A stretch of 64,000 nucleotides of DNA from positions 10,032,327-10,096,326 of the forward strand of contig NC_064242.1 in NCBI RefSeq assembly GCF_023101765.2, given 5' to 3'. The notes under the pieces are model-generated. The model had not been told where the DNA came from. It ran no database searches and saw nothing but the letters and a program-made list of their open reading frames with translations. This document shows positions 48,121 to 59,037 of the stretch, one piece after another. Numbering within the stretch: the stretch's first letter is position 1; each line of letters begins with the position of its first letter. A program made the translations under genes and the position numbers. This stretch comes from Spodoptera frugiperda (lineage: Eukaryota > Arthropoda > Insecta > Lepidoptera > Noctuidae).

Positions 48121-50274
48121 CACATACACGGGTTGAGCCGTAAGGTAAGCTGAATTTACAGACTAGAATACATTATTTGTCACCTGCCTTTGTTCTTCTT
48201 GTAGATGTCGTAAAACCCAACTAAGAGGTAGAGAGATTATCCCATTTAGTAGAGATCGGATAGCAGTCCTTATGAACCTAACTGTTGTGGTGAGGCAAAC
48301 GCTCTACTTTACGTTATTATTTTTAAAAGAGAATCAATTTACAAAAAAAAACGATGTACAATTCTATTTTGCTGTTTAAAATTGTCTGCATGTAATCTGC
48401 AGATTTTTTCCAGCATTGTAAAAATGTCGTATCGTAAGTATAATGGGCCCGTCAGTGAGTGGCACAATATTCGCGAGCTAGTAAACAATAGTGGCGCATC
48501 TCACCCACGTCTCACGTTTGATGCACCGATACCTTATCTATAGGGCTGACTACAAATTGAAATATATTTACTTTATTTTATTAAGAAAGTATCAAAATCA
48601 AATGAACATCGTGCAATCAATAATTGGGCAGAAAATATGACACCATGTCACAGTTTCTATATTTGCGTAAATACACATTATCCACAACCGAATTATAGGG
48701 GGTCGAAAAAGGCCCGAATTGCTTCGAGAAAAGGATGGTACGGGCGTGCCGCTATTTTTTGCTCGACTTGGCGGGGCCACTGCCGTGCCCCCAGATTACT
48801 TTATATTATTTATTAGGAGCGAAACTGTTTCATTTGTTAAATCGTTTATTAATTCTAATTCTAAAAGCTATCAATAACTTTAAAAGGATTTATGACCCCC
48901 ATAACACATTCGAGCTACCATTCCTCATACAAACCAGCCGTAAAAGACAAAAACTTATTACTTCATTATAAATCTCATTACAAACTGATTAATGATAATT
49001 ATAAAAAATATTTTTAAACAGGACTATGAATAACTATCATCGGAGCGCACTGGTACAGTCGATCGCACGATGCCGTGGAGTCAGAGGCTACGTACGTCAC
49101 ATCATTCATCGCCCTTTTGCTCTTGCATGTACCGTGCCCTTTGCACTATTACACCTTCGACTACCCCTTTTAATTCCAACTCTAACATTAACCTTACAAG
49201 GTCTGAATTGGTCCGCTCCGCTATTCTTAATAACTACTGCAAGTTCATTCAAAAATACACTCTGTATTCGAAAGTCAAGGTTGGTTTTCGAACGGGTGTG
49301 ATCAAAAGGTGGTTACACGAAAACCGGCCGCGGTAACGTGTCGGCCTGTAATTCAATAAGGACTACCTAAATTGACTCAGATGCGCTCAGAGTTTGTGGG
49401 CTCGCTAATTTGTTGGCAAACATATTGTTTGATGGACCGCCAGAGTCTGGATACTGCAAATGAATGGCTATTTAATTGAGTTGAAAAAGGTTCGGACATC
49501 ATAATTTTGGAGTGTAAAATAGATTTATAGTTTGGTTAGTGTTTGGCGGTTTTAAAGCGTTGTAAGAAATACGACTTTTATTCGTTTGAAGATTGTGAAA
49601 TGTTTTGACTTTAAAATAGAAATAGAATGAATTTCATTAAAAAGCAATGATGAGGTGTATACTGTTGATAGAGTTATAATTTAATATTAAGTCTGTTCTA
49701 AGGTTTGGGTGATCTATCAAAGGAGCTTTTTAACCGACGTGTCAATCTTGTATTTAAAACTATTGTTTGACTATTAACTTCAACTAGAAGGTTTAATTTC
49801 TATTCAAAATAAATATAGACTGCAAAATCTACTACATTATTTTAAGGGACTATTAGAGGCCTTACAATTCTTATTTATTACTTTTGTAGACCTTAAGTAG
49901 GTCTTCTTAGTACCTATATTTAGACTGCAGACTATAATGTTCAGCTTAAAAATTAACTAAATAGCTTATTATTCTTGGAAAGTGCCATCAATCTTTTGGT
50001 TTTAACCGTTTTAGGTTACAAATGACGTTAATGTAAATTAGTTTCGGTTTAATTACGAGTTTTACGGATCATGATTTATTGTTAGATTTTAAGGTTGCAG
50101 AGGTGAACTGTTTTAAATTATGCATTTTTATTTAAATTTATTTTTCTTCGTGTTAATTGAGTGCGACTTTAGACGGCATAGCGTCATTAGTCATTTATTA
50201 TTAGACTTTGGTAATAAAATTAGTAATTGTACATAATGTACATAGTTTTATGTAAGGTAAATGTTTAAATCTAA
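48121..50274. other. AT-rich non-coding stretch
   Basis: No gene is supported. A GC-elevated patch at 49,040-49,160 has two overlapping open frames of about 90 codons with no family resemblance. Another at 48,440-48,545 has none. Confidence 0.5.
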
Positions 50275-50445
50275 TGATAGTCGTATATAGGCTCGTCGTC
50301 AATAGGCTCACCCCCTATTATATGGGACTTATAAGACAAATGGTGAAAAGTTGGTTTACATTGTATGCTTAGTAGCATTACGTGCCGTAATGTGTATCTC
50401 TGCCTACCCCTTCCGAGATAAAAGGCGTGACATTGCATGGATGGT
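50275..50445 (+). repeat. tRNA-derived SINE, family E, copy 3 (5'-truncated)
   Basis: Body only: CAATAGGCTCACCCCCTATT, ATATGGGACTTATAAGACAA, ATGGTGAAAAGTTGG, ATTACGTGCCGTAATGTGTA and TCTCTGCCTACCCCTTCCGA, ending AAGGCGTGACATTGCATG. The tRNA-like head with its promoter boxes is absent, consistent with 5' truncation on insertion. It is the least diverged body among the three E copies here. Confidence 0.82.
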
Positions 50446-53158
50446 CGTACAGAATAAAAAACAAACAAACCACGAATTCCGAACATCTGAATTCTTTTTA
50501 TAAATCCATTGATAAAAAGAGAATTTTACAACCAAAAAGACAGTTATTCAAAATTGGAACAAAAATGATACGTGCAAAGTTACGACTGCTTTGTACGAGT
50601 ATTTTACAACTATTTTTTGAGACAAACCTTACTGGACGTCTCATAAAAATCAAACGCCTTAAGATTTATGACTAAAAACTTTTGAAATATAATAACTTGC
50701 CAGTTAAAATTACAGGCCATGGATAATAAATTCAGTTTTATAAGTTTCGCCCTTTAGAAGGAAGGTTTTTGAGTATTCGAAACGATAACACAAGAGATCA
50801 TATTTTGATGTAATTGATGAGAAGAGTAAGTTTGAGTCACAAGTTGAATTATTTAGTTTTTGGAAATATTATAAGTAACTTTTACGGTGGTGGTTGGTGC
50901 TTTTTTGAACTGAGTAAAACATTGGTTAAGAAAAATGTTCAAAACCAAAAACCCCTGGCAAGACATCATTCGTTTCGTGAAAAAAACCGTTTGTAACGTC
51001 AATCATTTCGAGCCAACCATTTTTTTGCCGTAACCCTCTAAAACACATGGCCATAGATGGACACGAGTCCGGAAACCGGGATCTCATCTTCCCGTCCTTG
51101 ATAAATCGCGTCGAATATTTTTGTTTACAAACACTTTTTACCGTGTCCAGGCCGAAAAATTTTCGACCGTAGACCAAACTCAATTTCACTGTGAAATGAA
51201 CGAAACGACAAAAAATGCCCCAACAACCGAACTGGTGATTTGTGGGGCACATTCATTGCAGTGACAAGCTTGTTCGGGTAGGGCCGGACCACACGACTCG
51301 GTTCCGAATTACGTTACGTTACGTTACCGGAGTATACGCAAACACGGAACGAGTACGAACAGTGACGTTACTTGTTAAATCCATGTCGAATCCGATTCGG
51401 ATTGATGTTGATTGAGTTATGCATCCAGTTGGCGGCGAATGCCGATTTTAAATTAAAACTGACATCGACGACACGTTTAGTTAGCACGCCCGATGGCCTG
51501 TTGTTTGATTTTGTATTTTGTGTAAACAATGTTGCATAAAGTTCGATGATGAAAAATTATTGTTTGTGTATCAATTATATTTCTCAATTATTACAATAAT
51601 ATGTTATAATTATCTACATAAATAAAAAGGAATCGCCAAAATGTATGTACACGTTAATCTTCGAAACTACTGGTTCAAATGAATAATTATTTTGGTGTGG
51701 GATAGCTCATTTATTGAAGAAAGTTTGTGGCGATAAAACATTACGCTACGATCAATAGAAGCCGAACAGAGTGGTGAAACCGCGCGTGAATATGTAGTAA
51801 TCAATAAATGAATTGACCAACTACTATAATCATAAATCTACTGTATAATACTTACTAAGTAGGTATATACAATACACTTAAAAAATCTATGAGCTGTACA
51901 ATACACAGTACCAGAAAATCTCACAATACTTTAATTGGTAACCCTAATTAAGTTCACACTACAATAAATATACACTGCGCAAAGCTTTTAAAATAAAATT
52001 AACATTTAAACTCGACCAACTCTGAAATACTGACCAATTTATAGCAAAATGAAATCGTACATTATGTATAATGCTTAATACAAAATTCTCATTACAATAA
52101 CTTTCATTAGGTACCTCGTTTCAAAAACCCTTCGTAAGCAAATGGAGCAGGTTTGCTAATTTGTTTACAATTAATTAACTCAAATAAAAGGTCGCCGGAC
52201 GAAAGGAAAGGGCGAAAAAATACGCCTAATATGCACCAGGCCCACAATTTATTTCGGCCCGCGCCGGCCGGCGAGTGCTTAGTTAAAAGTATAATAGGTT
52301 TCAAGTGCCGCTTTAAGTGGGACATGAAGCAACGTTTTTATAGCATCCTCTTTGCCTTTAAACAATGGACACTCGTGTAGCAAAAAGTACGCTGCAACAG
52401 AGGGTTAATTAGTACTAAATCAAAGCCTCGATATGAATACAAGGTAGGCTGTTTGAATGACACTGGATGTCTGAAGAGGGAATAGGCTTCGTTTTGTTGT
52501 TCATTTTGATTGGATTCCGGATTTTTCTGCTGCATTTTTGTAAAGAACGGGTATTGATACTAGAAATACGAGCCATGGAAAGATGCTCGTTCGGTTGAAA
52601 ATATCTAATGGAATATCGGGAAGATTGATAAAAAATCCTTTTTAAAAACAGCGTCGTACATCCGTTTCCACAGTGAAGTAGTGTAAGTATACATTAAAAT
52701 GCATTAATCAACTTTAGTAGGATTCTGCCGCGAAACATGGCGAGTGTATCACCCTGTCTTCATATTAAAATGGGGTTCAGTTAAAACAAAAAACGATCTA
52801 CCCTCAAGTCATCATCGCTGAGTACTTTTAAAAGGTGTTTTTACACTGCTAAAACACTGATAGCACACTTTTTTATTAAAAAAACCGAGTTACAGTTGAA
52901 ATGCCGACATCCGCGGCTCACAGATTGTATTCAATCATAGCTCTCGCCCCGAGGGAATAATAAAAAATCTCGTGTGAAAATTAACAACACATTCTTGCGT
53001 GTGTGTAAAATGAGTGCATACTTCACAAGTATGAGAGGAGCGTTAGCGGATTGAAAGTTGACTCCATATAAAATATTATTTGCACAGTTCATTTAAGGAT
53101 TTTATCACCATTATGCCAACGTCAGCAACATCTACTCGAACAACAATATCAAGTAGCA
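50446..53158. other. Non-coding stretch with GC-elevated patches
   Basis: No gene is supported. 50,926-51,252 is open on the minus strand for 108 codons but matches nothing that I know. 51,311-51,325 is three ACGTT units. 52,250-52,275 has an unusually GC-rich core (CGGCCCGCGCCGGCCGGCG) in AT-rich DNA. Confidence 0.5.
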
Positions 53159-53320
53159 CATTATTTTATGGTATAAGCCAGTAAACGAGCAGACGGATCA
53201 CCTGATGGATAAGCAATCGCCACCACCTAAAACACTAGAGGCGTTACAAGTATGTTGCCGGCCATTTGGGGGTTAGGAATGTAAGGGCTGTTGGGGAAAA
53301 GGGGATTGGGAACGTTGGAA
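53159..53320 (+). repeat. Family B repeat, copy 3
   Basis: TTTTATGGTATAAGCCAGTA, AACGAGCAGACGGATCACCT, GATGGATAAGCAATCGCC, AACACTAGAGGCGTTACAAG, GTTGCCGGCCATTTGGGGGT and GGGGAAAAGGGGATTGGGAA. The right third of the full-length 62.2-kb copy is missing. Confidence 0.82.
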
Positions 53321-55382
53321 ATAGGTTCTCGGGTTATTATAATATTACAATCTTAACGTGAAACGCTTCAGCTCCTCCTATGTTACGAGTCTAAATTAAA
53401 GTATGTAAGTAATAGTAGATTAAAAAAACCTATCTAATGAAAATATGCTGGAAGAGGTTTTAAGGATTAAACATTGCTAGGTGAAGACTCACCTTTATTA
53501 CATTACGCTGCAGTGCACAAAAACTATTGCGTTATCTAAAATTGTTGACGTTCATTTCCACATTTTCTTCAATTTCGAAATGATTTAAATATGTTTTTTG
53601 ATGATTTTGTAAAGGAAATATATACGCAGTTGGTAAAATGTAATTTTGATTTTATGAATCAATCAGAAGTAACATGCCAAAAAATGAATTTAGAAATGGT
53701 TTTTTGATATCAAAATGGTTACTTTGGAGATAAATTAAAGACTATAATATAATTCGTTTGTAAAACATGCCATTTATTTTTCAACATTCTTAAAAAACAA
53801 AAGCAACTACTTAAACATCCAAAAATATCCTCAAACAGCAGCCCTGAACATGTGCAATAAAAACTCGTTTTAACAAGATTACCGAAGCGGTTGCAAGCTA
53901 TCTAATCTCCCCCTTATTTCCTCTCAGGACCTGGTAATGGAAGCTTCATTAAGAAGGTCTAACTATGATAGACGATAATGACAGGAGGATGTAGCTTATG
54001 ACGTGTTTTAAATTACATAAGGGTGATAATAATGAATTTATTGCTGTGGCGCTTAAGACCTTTTGTCTTGTTAAGCGGTTGTAGAAGTAAATGGTGTTTT
54101 TTTTTTATTGTTGGGATTAGGGAATTAATATTTTTTGTTTGATTATGAACTATCATGTTGGTACTAACTGCAACTGTTAAACACAAGATCTTAGATTCGA
54201 CAGATTACACTCGTGAAATGATTTGCAAAGTATTCTGATTGAATGTTAGGTAATCAAAAATGCATAGGTAAATACTCAATAATTAACTTTTATAATCAAT
54301 AAGAAAAAATATATGGACCTATAATAATCCACAGCTGTAAAAAATAAACTAGCTAGGCATGCTTATTACTGGCATAGTTCAAGATTTCCTTTTAAAAATT
54401 ATGATAAGGATCTTTAGAACACTCACTTGAGTTCAGGTAAATTACTAATTAGGTAATATGGCTGTTCCTATTATTTCAACAACAGTAAACCACAATTAGT
54501 AATCTCATTGTATGTATATACTACACGTTTTGAATTTACCTAATTAACCTAGGTATTAGCTGTTATATCTCTAAAGATTATATTGTGTCAATAACATATT
54601 TGTAATTATCTTAGAATAACATATACATACTAAGCAACTACTAACATAATAATATTATTTAGAAACTCTATGTTCACCATATTTTTTATACTTAAGCACA
54701 AAACAGTTTAATGAGTTTCTGAATCAGTCTAACGAAAAAAAAAATTGCAACTTAAATTAAGTCTTTTGTCGCCATTCAACATTCAAAATAGAAATTATTT
54801 AAATTGAATCAAACAACTGAAATTCAAAGTCAAATCTCATTTGTTTTAAAGTCCAAAGTATTCATAACTTTGAATAACACAATCTAAATGGAATTGTCTT
54901 TTAGTTAGAGACGCAATATCCTTTTATAAACTCGCAACCATGACCCGTAAACCCAATTAACGAACTATAAAAGAACAAAAATGTAATAATAATTCAAGAC
55001 ACCAAAATCCCGTGATCCCGCACATCATAAATCGCGAACAATCCCATTCAAGATTATTAAAATGAATGTTTCCGTTCTGGTAAGGGCACGTAGTGTCGTG
55101 TCTGAAAACAGGTGGTCCTATTAAAGATAATCCGTGTAATGCTGCATCTGTCTTCTCGATATATCACTCGCTTTAGTGCAGGTTTGAAATATGCTACCGT
55201 CTCTGACATATGTTAAAAGTTTTAAGCTTGCAAGTCGATCAGGCGACGAACTGTGACGTTTTTTGTCTGTGATTTTTGGCTTGTTAGTGAGTTCATCGGC
55301 GAAAATTTTAAAGAAGTATAAATATTTAATTTGTGATTGAAAATTTGATAGTTTTTTAGTGTGAAGCTATGTATACAGACAA
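53321..55382. other. AT-rich non-coding stretch, contains candidate splice acceptor
   Basis: No gene is supported apart from the candidate terminal exon at 53,928. Confidence 0.5.
53928..53978 (+). other. Candidate 3' splice site and terminal coding segment
   Basis: A branch-like CTAAT followed by CTCCCCCTTATTTCCTCTCAG is the strongest acceptor I noticed on the plus strand. Phase 0 after it reads DLVMEASLRRSNYDRR then TAA. Phase 0 is what the candidate exon ending at 35,065 would need. The peptide is too short to judge, and the acceptor may be unused. Confidence 0.18.
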
Positions 55383-55541
55383 CTGGAGCACAGGATGACA
55401 TATCCTCCTGCAAGGTGGACAGATGACCTGATGAGAGTTACAGGAACCTACCGTATGTGCTGGTTGTGCAGTTATAGCAGAAGGCCTGTGTCTAGCAGTG
55501 GACGTCTCTTGGTTGACATGATGGTGATGAAACAGCTAACA
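55383..55541 (+). pseudogene. Non-LTR retrotransposon C-terminal/tail fragment
   Basis: The frame RMTYPPARWTDDLMRVTGTY resembles the 'RPPTRWTDDL...AG..W...AQDR..W' segment ending RTE-like/endonuclease-type LINE proteins. It is followed by GGCCTGTGTCTAGCAGTGGA, CGTC and a GATGATG-rich end, the usual close of these ORFs (LGEAYVQQW in better copies). The helical middle is garbled by substitutions and a frameshift. No reverse transcriptase sequence precedes it, so it is 5'-truncated and dead. Confidence 0.72.
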
Positions 55542-57238
55542 TCATCAACATTTCAGTGGATCAATGTTCTATTCTAAATTACACAATTATTCACTGTGAT
55601 AATTCAAAAGAATTTTTATATCAAATAATATCAAAGTAAAAATCTTAACATAATATTCGCATACTCCACATTTTTCTTGTAATATTAAGAAAATAATTTG
55701 ACAATAATGCGTTATTTGACTCTAACTTGGAAACTTACTTAGATACTCTAACAAAATAATTCTAAGAATCACTCTATTGCTTTCAATAAGAACTTCTAGT
55801 TATATGACTTTTATATTAAAATATTTGAGTTACTTAGTATTATGTTATTATTGTTGAGAATTTCTAAATAACAAAGTAATCCAATTTGATTCTCTTTACA
55901 TCACAACCAGTTTCTTAAATGTTTAATTTATATTGAAATCCGTAAAGTACCTTAATACGGACATAAAAATTTTATCTCTTAATAATATCACGTTTAAATA
56001 TATTTAAGCCGTTCCACATTAGCATTTTCACGGCTGTCGTTCAAACGAACGTGAGATATCAATCTAAAATGAGAACCTTTAGGTACAGACAACAGCAAAT
56101 CACACTACACAACACCAATATAAATTGACCTCTCATTACATAGTTGCTTCATATAAAGAAAGGTCGTAGTTATTATTTAGCTTCACATGCCACCTTCTCT
56201 GATACTTTTGTTTCGGAGAAATGAATAAGAATTTTTGAATCTGGAATACGAGTATGTTTAGAGCACGCCACACAGACTGGCAAGCCATTTGCACTGAATC
56301 ATGCATGTGCCAACTGTAGATGTATATTTTGAAGAAATAACCAGTTAGGGTTGATACTAATTCTTTTCGTGAGGCAGAATTTTATAGTCTTTGTCTTAAG
56401 TAGTCTTATAGTAAGTTTACCTTTACTGCTACTAACTTGAATTAAACCTAAGACTCATAACTATGATACTAAACGCCATTATGGACGACGTTGAAACTAG
56501 GTAATGATTTAGAAATCTAAATAAAAAATATATCTGATATTACCGCAATACTCAAAATCAGTCATTAGCAATTGTTTTAAGAACAAAATTGTTAGTAAGG
56601 AAAAGTTTAAGTAGTCATTAATGTCTCTGAGTATAACCTAAACCAATTTCACCTACAAAATTCAATAAAAATAAATCATAATTTAGTCCTTGACAGTGCA
56701 GTGCTCAAGTCTTACCGAAGATTGCGGCAGTGTAGTCGTTAAACAGTGACATATGGCTGTCAGAATTAGTCGGATTAGTGATTTCACGGTGCCACACGGC
56801 TCGGATCCAATTACACACGGCGGAACTCGAAAATTAATGAAAAAAAAGCAAACATGACATTTGGTTTTAAAAACGGAACGGAATCCGTTTATGAATGTCA
56901 ATTTAATTTGAGATAGTGCGAAGTTATTTGAGAGCAGCCATCAGATTCATTTTATGCTTCAGCTTACCCAAATATTTATCTGCATAACGAATATGAAAAA
57001 AAAATAAAACAGGTTAATGTTCACTCTTACATAATTTAATTTTACCGTTTCGTTACTTACTGTCTATATTGTCATTTTTTTTTTCAATTTAAACTCCATT
57101 TTACGATTGTTTCATTATTATTTCAGTATTCAATATAATAAATACTACAGATAAATAATGACCGTGAACGTTAACAAATATCTAAATGATACTTTTATTT
57201 AAAGATTTTGTGTGAATCGAAACCAGTTAAAAGCTCCG

Positions 57239-57254
57239 CATGCGCCTGCGCATG
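57239..57254. promoter_or_regulatory. GC-rich palindrome, NRF-1/ewg-like word
   Basis: CATGCGCCTGCGCATG is a perfect 7-bp inverted repeat with a 2-bp centre in AT-rich DNA. It contains TGCGCCTGCGCA, one base from the NRF-1 (erect wing) consensus YGCGCAYGCGCR. Such sites usually sit near promoters, but I see no promoter context here. Confidence 0.3.
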
Positions 57255-57295
57255 GTACACGTAACGCCATCTGTTAAAAAAATATTAAACTTATA

Positions 57296-57315
57296 CTTGC
57301 GCTATTCGGCGCAAG
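57296..57315. repeat. Small perfect hairpin
   Basis: CTTGCGC-TATTCG-GCGCAAG is a 7-bp GC-rich stem with a 6-base loop. It lies 40 bp from the palindrome at 57,239, and flanking CGCCAT/ATGGCG can extend pairing across a larger loop. Confidence 0.6.
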
Positions 57316-57884
57316 ATGGCGCTTAACATAAAACCCGTCAGAAACACAATGAAAACAAAATACCCTATAATAGCTATCCAAAAATAAATTATTTAAGTGT
57401 TTTAAGATAATACACTAATAGCCATCCATCTTCTAAATCCCTTGTCAACGAAACGCTTTTCCCTCACCCCTGTTATTAATTCAAAACTTTAATTAAAACA
57501 ATTCAAAATTATGAAATAATTTCGCCCTTTAAGCCGCCTGTCAACTAAACCATTCTGTTCAGTCCATCAAAATTAATCTAACCTAATCCGGAGGCTGTCT
57601 CAAGTTTAAACAAAGATATTGCAAACTGAATATCAAGTGTAGGGGCGAAGACATACGGGGAAGTAACTGTTACTCGCTAATCTGTCTGTGTTGATGAGCA
57701 GTTAAAACTGAACTTTGACGTAGAAGATTTAGAGAACAATATGAATATACAGTAAATTGTTTTATGAAGCCAAAATATTTTTTTTCAATTTGCATATTCA
57801 GTAGTGTAACAGCACTTTAGTTTTTTTCGGTCTAACTTTTAGGTCACTGGAAAAACAGATGTGATTGTGATTACCACCATTTCA

Positions 57885-57899
57885 TTTTTTTTTTTTTTT
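57885..57899 (-). repeat. Poly-T run (15)
   Basis: A run of 15 T, possibly the tail of a minus-strand retroposed fragment. The sequence to its right (GCTAAAATTGTCCGATAGTC) is not recognised. Confidence 0.75.
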
Positions 57900-58906
57900 G
57901 CTAAAATTGTCCGATAGTCGGCAATAAACACACGTCACGTCACACCCAATCACAGTACACAATCGACAAATCGCTGCCCCTTGTATTGTATCACCCAAAA
58001 TTTACCATGTCTGCTGAGCCCCTTTATAATCGTCACTTATTATTAAGCTCTCGCCCTTCTCGATACAGTTTATACAAGTAACGATCGAGTTTCGACGAGT
58101 AAACAATTTAGCGATTCGATTCGGAACTTTGCAACCTTGTGTTCTAAATGGGGTACGACTATTAGGTGTAACTAACAATATGAACAAGATGGGTTAATTT
58201 TTGGGATTTGGGTGGCAGTGGCAATAATACGAGGTCCTTGTATAAGTTGGTATTTAATATAGTATGTATTAGTTCTGATATTGGATCACTTATTTGATGA
58301 ATGACTATTAATCATATATCTAATCATCACGCTTTTTCTGACTCCTAGATTGAAAACGACTACTTTGTAACATTCACGAACTAAACTCTTTCATAAGAGT
58401 ACATAACACAAAAAACATAAATCTTAACCCTTTCATAAACCAGCTTAAACCATTCCATACACTCTGCAGTCACAACAAAAATGAAAATAGGAAAAAATAT
58501 AGTTTCGATTTCTTCAATAATAACGATACTTGGTATTTGACCGTTAAATGTCTTGGGGTCTTCCACAACCCTCGGTAAAGGGCACTGTGGCGACATGCAA
58601 GCTTCTAGCTTTGAAATTGCATCGCGTGTTCTCAAATTGGTCTAAGGCATCGGCAAATTATTTGAAAATCCCTGCCGTTTATTTGTTACGGCCCTTTACA
58701 GTGATTTATTGGTGTTTCCTTGCGACTCCAATCGATAGCAATGAGTGTGAAAATAGACATTGATTTTATAAGCCTTCTCAGAAATGAACATGCAATTTGC
58801 TATTTTAGTCGTGAATGTGATATTCAGGTTATATTTATGACGAGAAGAGTGAATTTTGAGAGATGTTGTGACATTTCTTATTTACAAAATTAAATAATTT
58901 GAAGCA

Positions 58907-59037
58907 CATAATTTTAGATAATTAATTTGAAGTTTTAGAGCGTGACGTTTAACTAAAACCATGTTTTTAGTGATTCAGTAAACATATTTTAGTCAAATGT
59001 CAGGCTTAAAACTTCAAATTAATTATCTAAAATTATG
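58907..59037. mobile_element. Fold-back element, near-complete palindrome
   Basis: The outer arms 58,907-58,937 and 59,007-59,037 are perfect 31-bp inverted repeats (CATAATTTTAGATAATTAAT then TTGAAGTTTTA). The inner arms continue with about 17 of 20 matches (GCGTGACGTTTAACTAAAAC against the complement of ATTTTAGTCAAATGTCAGGC), leaving a loop of only about 20-30 bp. The whole 131-bp unit can fold into one hairpin. No ORF and no clear target duplication; most likely a small MITE or a remnant fold-back. Confidence 0.85.

Larger units (their letters stand above)
55542..58906. other. AT-rich non-coding stretch with small structured motifs
   Basis: No gene is supported. Small GC-rich palindromes lie at 57,239-57,254 and 57,296-57,315, and a 15-base T run at 57,885-57,899. 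Confidence 0.5.
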
